Origin: Tamarix chinensis
Lineage: Eukaryota > Streptophyta > Magnoliopsida > Caryophyllales > Tamaricaceae
Length of the DNA: 64,000 nt
Direction: 5' to 3'
Assembly: GCA_030549775.1 (NCBI GenBank)
Contig: CM060173.1
Span: forward strand, 7,166,501-7,230,500
The notes under the pieces are model-generated. The model was not told where the DNA came from, ran no database searches, and worked only from the letters and a program-made list of their open reading frames with translations. A program made the position numbers and the translations under genes. Positions 61,041-64,000 of the stretch are shown here, piece by piece (within the stretch, counting starts at the first letter, position 1; each line of letters opens with the position of its first letter).

Positions 61041-62450
61041 ATAAAATATATATTATCTTAGTGTGTTTCAAGCATAATTTATGGGTGTTTAATGCATATT
61101 TCACGTTTAGATTGAGGATACCATTTTGTTTGGTATTTTTATGTATATGTATTGGCTTAATATTGAAATATCGTTGATCTTTGGAAGATAAATAAGAGTT
61201 TAAAGTCACAATGAGATTTAGAATGCATGGTTAGTTTGAAGCCACAACGAGAGTTAGAATGTATAGTTAGATTAAAAAATGGAAGCACGTGTATAAACAA
61301 TTGAACTTTCAACCATCATGAAATATGAACCTAAACAAGCTTAAAAGACCAAAGTCGTAGGTATCTTCAATAAATTTCCAAATCAACTTGAATCACATCA
61401 ATCAGAAGTAGGACGAAAAAGTTACATCCAGAATACCAAATAATTTCCAAACAAACAAGAATTAAGTAAGACAACATGTGCCACACATGTGCTTCGGTTA
61501 TGATATTTACAACACTCCTTTATCTCTTTCCAAAAATTTAAAACCTATATATATGTGTTTTAACTTAGGTTGTATAGTACCTTGATGGGAGGCTTCTCTT
61601 AGCTATGAAATGGTATCTAGAACTAGAATTTGAGTATTGAAGAAAAATGAAATATTTTTTATGCAAGATTGGATTACAACTCTCTACTTTGAAGATTTTA
61701 ATCAAAAATTGGTTCTTTCTTTCTTCTATTCAATTAATTTTTTTCTATGATTGAATTGAATATTTATTTGATGTATTCTTTATTCCCAATCATGTGTGAG
61801 TAGATTGGAAAATAACCTAACTTTTTGGTAATTAATGATGAATTAGTATACGTTCTTAGTGAAAGTTTGAATATTTAAACTTAATTTCTTGTGATTGAAC
61901 TTTATTAAATCACTTGATCACCAAATTAGAAATTATAGGTAACTAATTGAAGAATCAAAAGGTGAAAATTTAATACTGGACCTCTAGAAATTAAGCAGAG
62001 AATTCGAACCACAAAAGTATGCTAGCTTCTTTAGGGATTTTATTGGATTAGTAAAAATTTTAATACGTTTAATTTAATCTTAATTTCATAAAATTAGGTA
62101 ATTGAGCTTAATTAACCATGATATTTAGACCTTGAAAAAGGCTTTAGATTAATTTAGGCTAATTCAACCTATTTAGTTTAAACTAACACCAAGAGATAAA
62201 ATAATTAATTATTGAGTACCGAAGTTGTGGTGAAAATCCAATCCTAGCCCTTCATTATATTTAATTCCACCAGATTAACTATTTATTTTATTTTTATTAT
62301 TTAATCTTAAAATTTATTTCTCTTTTACCTTACTCATTAGTTTAGCTAGTTAAAAACGCAAATTTTAGTAATTAACCCTTAGTCCTTGTGGAATATACCT
62401 TAATAACTACAACGAATATGTGCACTTGTGGATTTCCCTATCAAGACCTT
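61040..62450 (+). repeat. Possible degraded LTR of a gypsy-type element
   Basis: The right part reads TAGTCCTTGTGGAATATACC...ACTACAACGAATATGTGCACTTGTGG (62370-62430), a phrase that recalls the end of long plant gypsy LTRs (Athila/Tat group). A TATA-like CCTATATATATG lies near 61543. Ends and target duplication were not found. Confidence 0.35.
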
Positions 62451-62979
62451 TCTAAGGAGTCATAATAAAGCATCATAGAGCACTAATGAGGATGGAGAGA
62501 GAAAGAGATGGGAGAGAGGAGTGTAGAAGGAAAGAGATAGGTAAATGTTTCCTGTATAGTAACATTTTGTTTTCTATATATTAGCTATGAAAATTTATTA
62601 TTGCCTAAACTAAGACTACATGAGACATCAAGGATTTTTTTTCTTTATACTTTCTCCTTAGGAACAATGGTGACAAAAAAAAATAAAATTTATTGCCTTA
62701 AATATATGAAGAACAATGAAATATTTTCATTGCTAAAATCTAAACTAGAGCAACAAAATACCTTTCATCTCCCTAATTGTCCAAAAATTTCTTCCTAAAA
62801 TCACTTTTCTTGTGGAAAGTTATATGTAAAAATGGTATTTTTTGGTGAATGTTGAGATCTGGATGATTTGTGTTAAAAGTGGTCTAAGAGGCATTACAAT
62901 TTTTGCATTGAGTTTTGTAGAATTTATGGTTTCAATATGTTATTTACGGTTTCTACTTAAATTTTAATATATAATATGA

Positions 62980-64000
62980 TATGGTTTGAGGAATATAGAT
63001 CAAGTTATGATTAAAATGTTTTTTGAGGTATTTAGGTGAAAAAAGGCAAAACAGTCATTTTGGATTATTTCTAGAAAATTGAGGTTGTGCAAGTGCTATT
63101 GAATTTACAATGTGATAAGTGTGACATGTGATTAGTTTTGGTTGATATGGTACAAAGTATTAATGTCAAATGAAAAATATCTTAAATAGGAGAGTGGAAT
63201 TGATATTTTATATATACAATGTTAGAGTTAAATCTTAATTTTTGGATATGATACTTTATATGATATATTGGGATTTTTTTTCTTTCAAATTTGGTGATTT
63301 ATAGAGCTTTATAGGTGAAGTTATGAGTTAATTATGAATTAAGATTTTATGAGAGCATTATAACCTTTTCACTTATGTAATATCTTCTTTTTGTGCTTAT
63401 TGTCTTTCCTTATGCCCTATGATTACCTCCTGTGATTATAACATATTTGAATTGATTAAACATGATGCATTTCTAATTATTATAAATATTAACAATTGTA
63501 GGTATAAATTCAATGATAACCAATATAACATGTAACATATAATAAGAAATATCTTATATGATAAGATGATAGTAATATAAGTGGAACTACTAATAATGAG
63601 TAAATCAATTGGTGCATTATTATTTGTTAATAAATTCATAAGAAATTAACACTTAAAGTGGAATATCATATGAGTCAAGATCAAGTGATTCAAACTGTTG
63701 TAAATGTTTCAATAAACACTCAAGTGATCCTAATCTACATTATACCAATATGATCCATAAGCCTATAAAGGGTACTTGTACTAAAGGATTAGTGCTTTAC
63801 TAGTGGACCAGGTATATTTTATCCTAAATGTGAGAGTATCAATTTATGTTGGTGTTTTATGAACTGAGGGGTTGGTAAGGAAATCAAGTAAGTAATGAAG
63901 GAGTGCCAAGATAAAATCTTAAAGGAGAGTGGAGAGCACAAAAGTGAGAAGTTGTATTAATGATTTTAGTTCCCCTTAAATGAGTACAAACTCGACATTT
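62980..64000 (+). repeat. Partial third copy of the element A/D LTR family, cut by the window edge
   Basis: CAGTCATTTTGG near 63052 and the block TCCTAATCTACATTATACC...CCTATAAAGGGTACTTG...AAAGGATTAG (63727-63792) align with 9173-9237 and 28388-28460 in the other two LTRs, in the same order and spacing. The start is not definable and the end lies outside the window. Confidence 0.6.

Noticed and set aside
1..64000. CRISPR arrays, rRNA or tRNA genes, bacterial operons
   Set aside because: None of the required structures was seen; the window is plant nuclear DNA.

Overview
This window is AT-rich nuclear DNA from a flowering plant, most likely a eudicot. The evidence is two split host genes with GT/AG introns (a wall glycine-rich protein and a LAG1-type ceramide synthase), plant-type LTR retrotransposons, L1-type LINE remnants, MITEs and a Helitron 3' end. 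There are no bacterial or organellar gene arrangements. About two thirds of the window is decayed transposable element sequence; most of the longer open frames are either pieces of those elements or chance frames in biased sequence.

Region by region. 1-11578 is a nested stack. A minus-strand Ty1/copia element (1-1970 plus 10195-11578) is split by a plus-strand Ty3/gypsy-like element (1971-10194) that keeps gag and polypurine-tract remnants but no pol. That element is in turn split by a 4.1-kb solo LTR (2677-6760) with a perfect 5-bp target duplication. 11579-15155 is unassigned AT-rich DNA with LTR-like character. 15156-16560 is a collapsed copia element with both LTRs but only the end of RT plus RNase H. 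16957-17901 is the intact two-exon glycine-rich protein gene. 18243-23400 is a nearly full-length but broken L1-type LINE on the minus strand, followed by palindromic and tandem repeats. 24403-30785 is a minus-strand LTR split by a 4.0-kb plus-strand solo LTR (25303-29293) of the same family as the 6966-10194 LTR. 30785-36700 is gene-free and holds two MITEs, a tandem duplication and a 442-bp LINE fragment.

37080-41309 holds a broken Mutator-like (MULE) transposase gene, and, about 0.3 kb downstream on the same strand, a broken plant-mobile-domain (PMD) gene. They may be two genes of one element. 43449-45323 holds two copies of the ceramide synthase upstream region separated by ATT-rich DNA. 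45324-51433 is an intact six-exon LAG1/LOH ceramide synthase gene (308 residues) whose third intron carries a CpG-rich hAT-like MITE.

52100-64000 is again gene-free. It includes a Helitron-like segment ending at 57104, a GC-rich 125-bp insert with 20-bp flanking repeats, and, at the right edge, a third copy of the 6966/25303 LTR family. The two host genes are functionally unrelated: one makes a secreted wall protein, the other an ER enzyme of sphingolipid synthesis. All assignments were made by eye from translated motifs; no database search was run.
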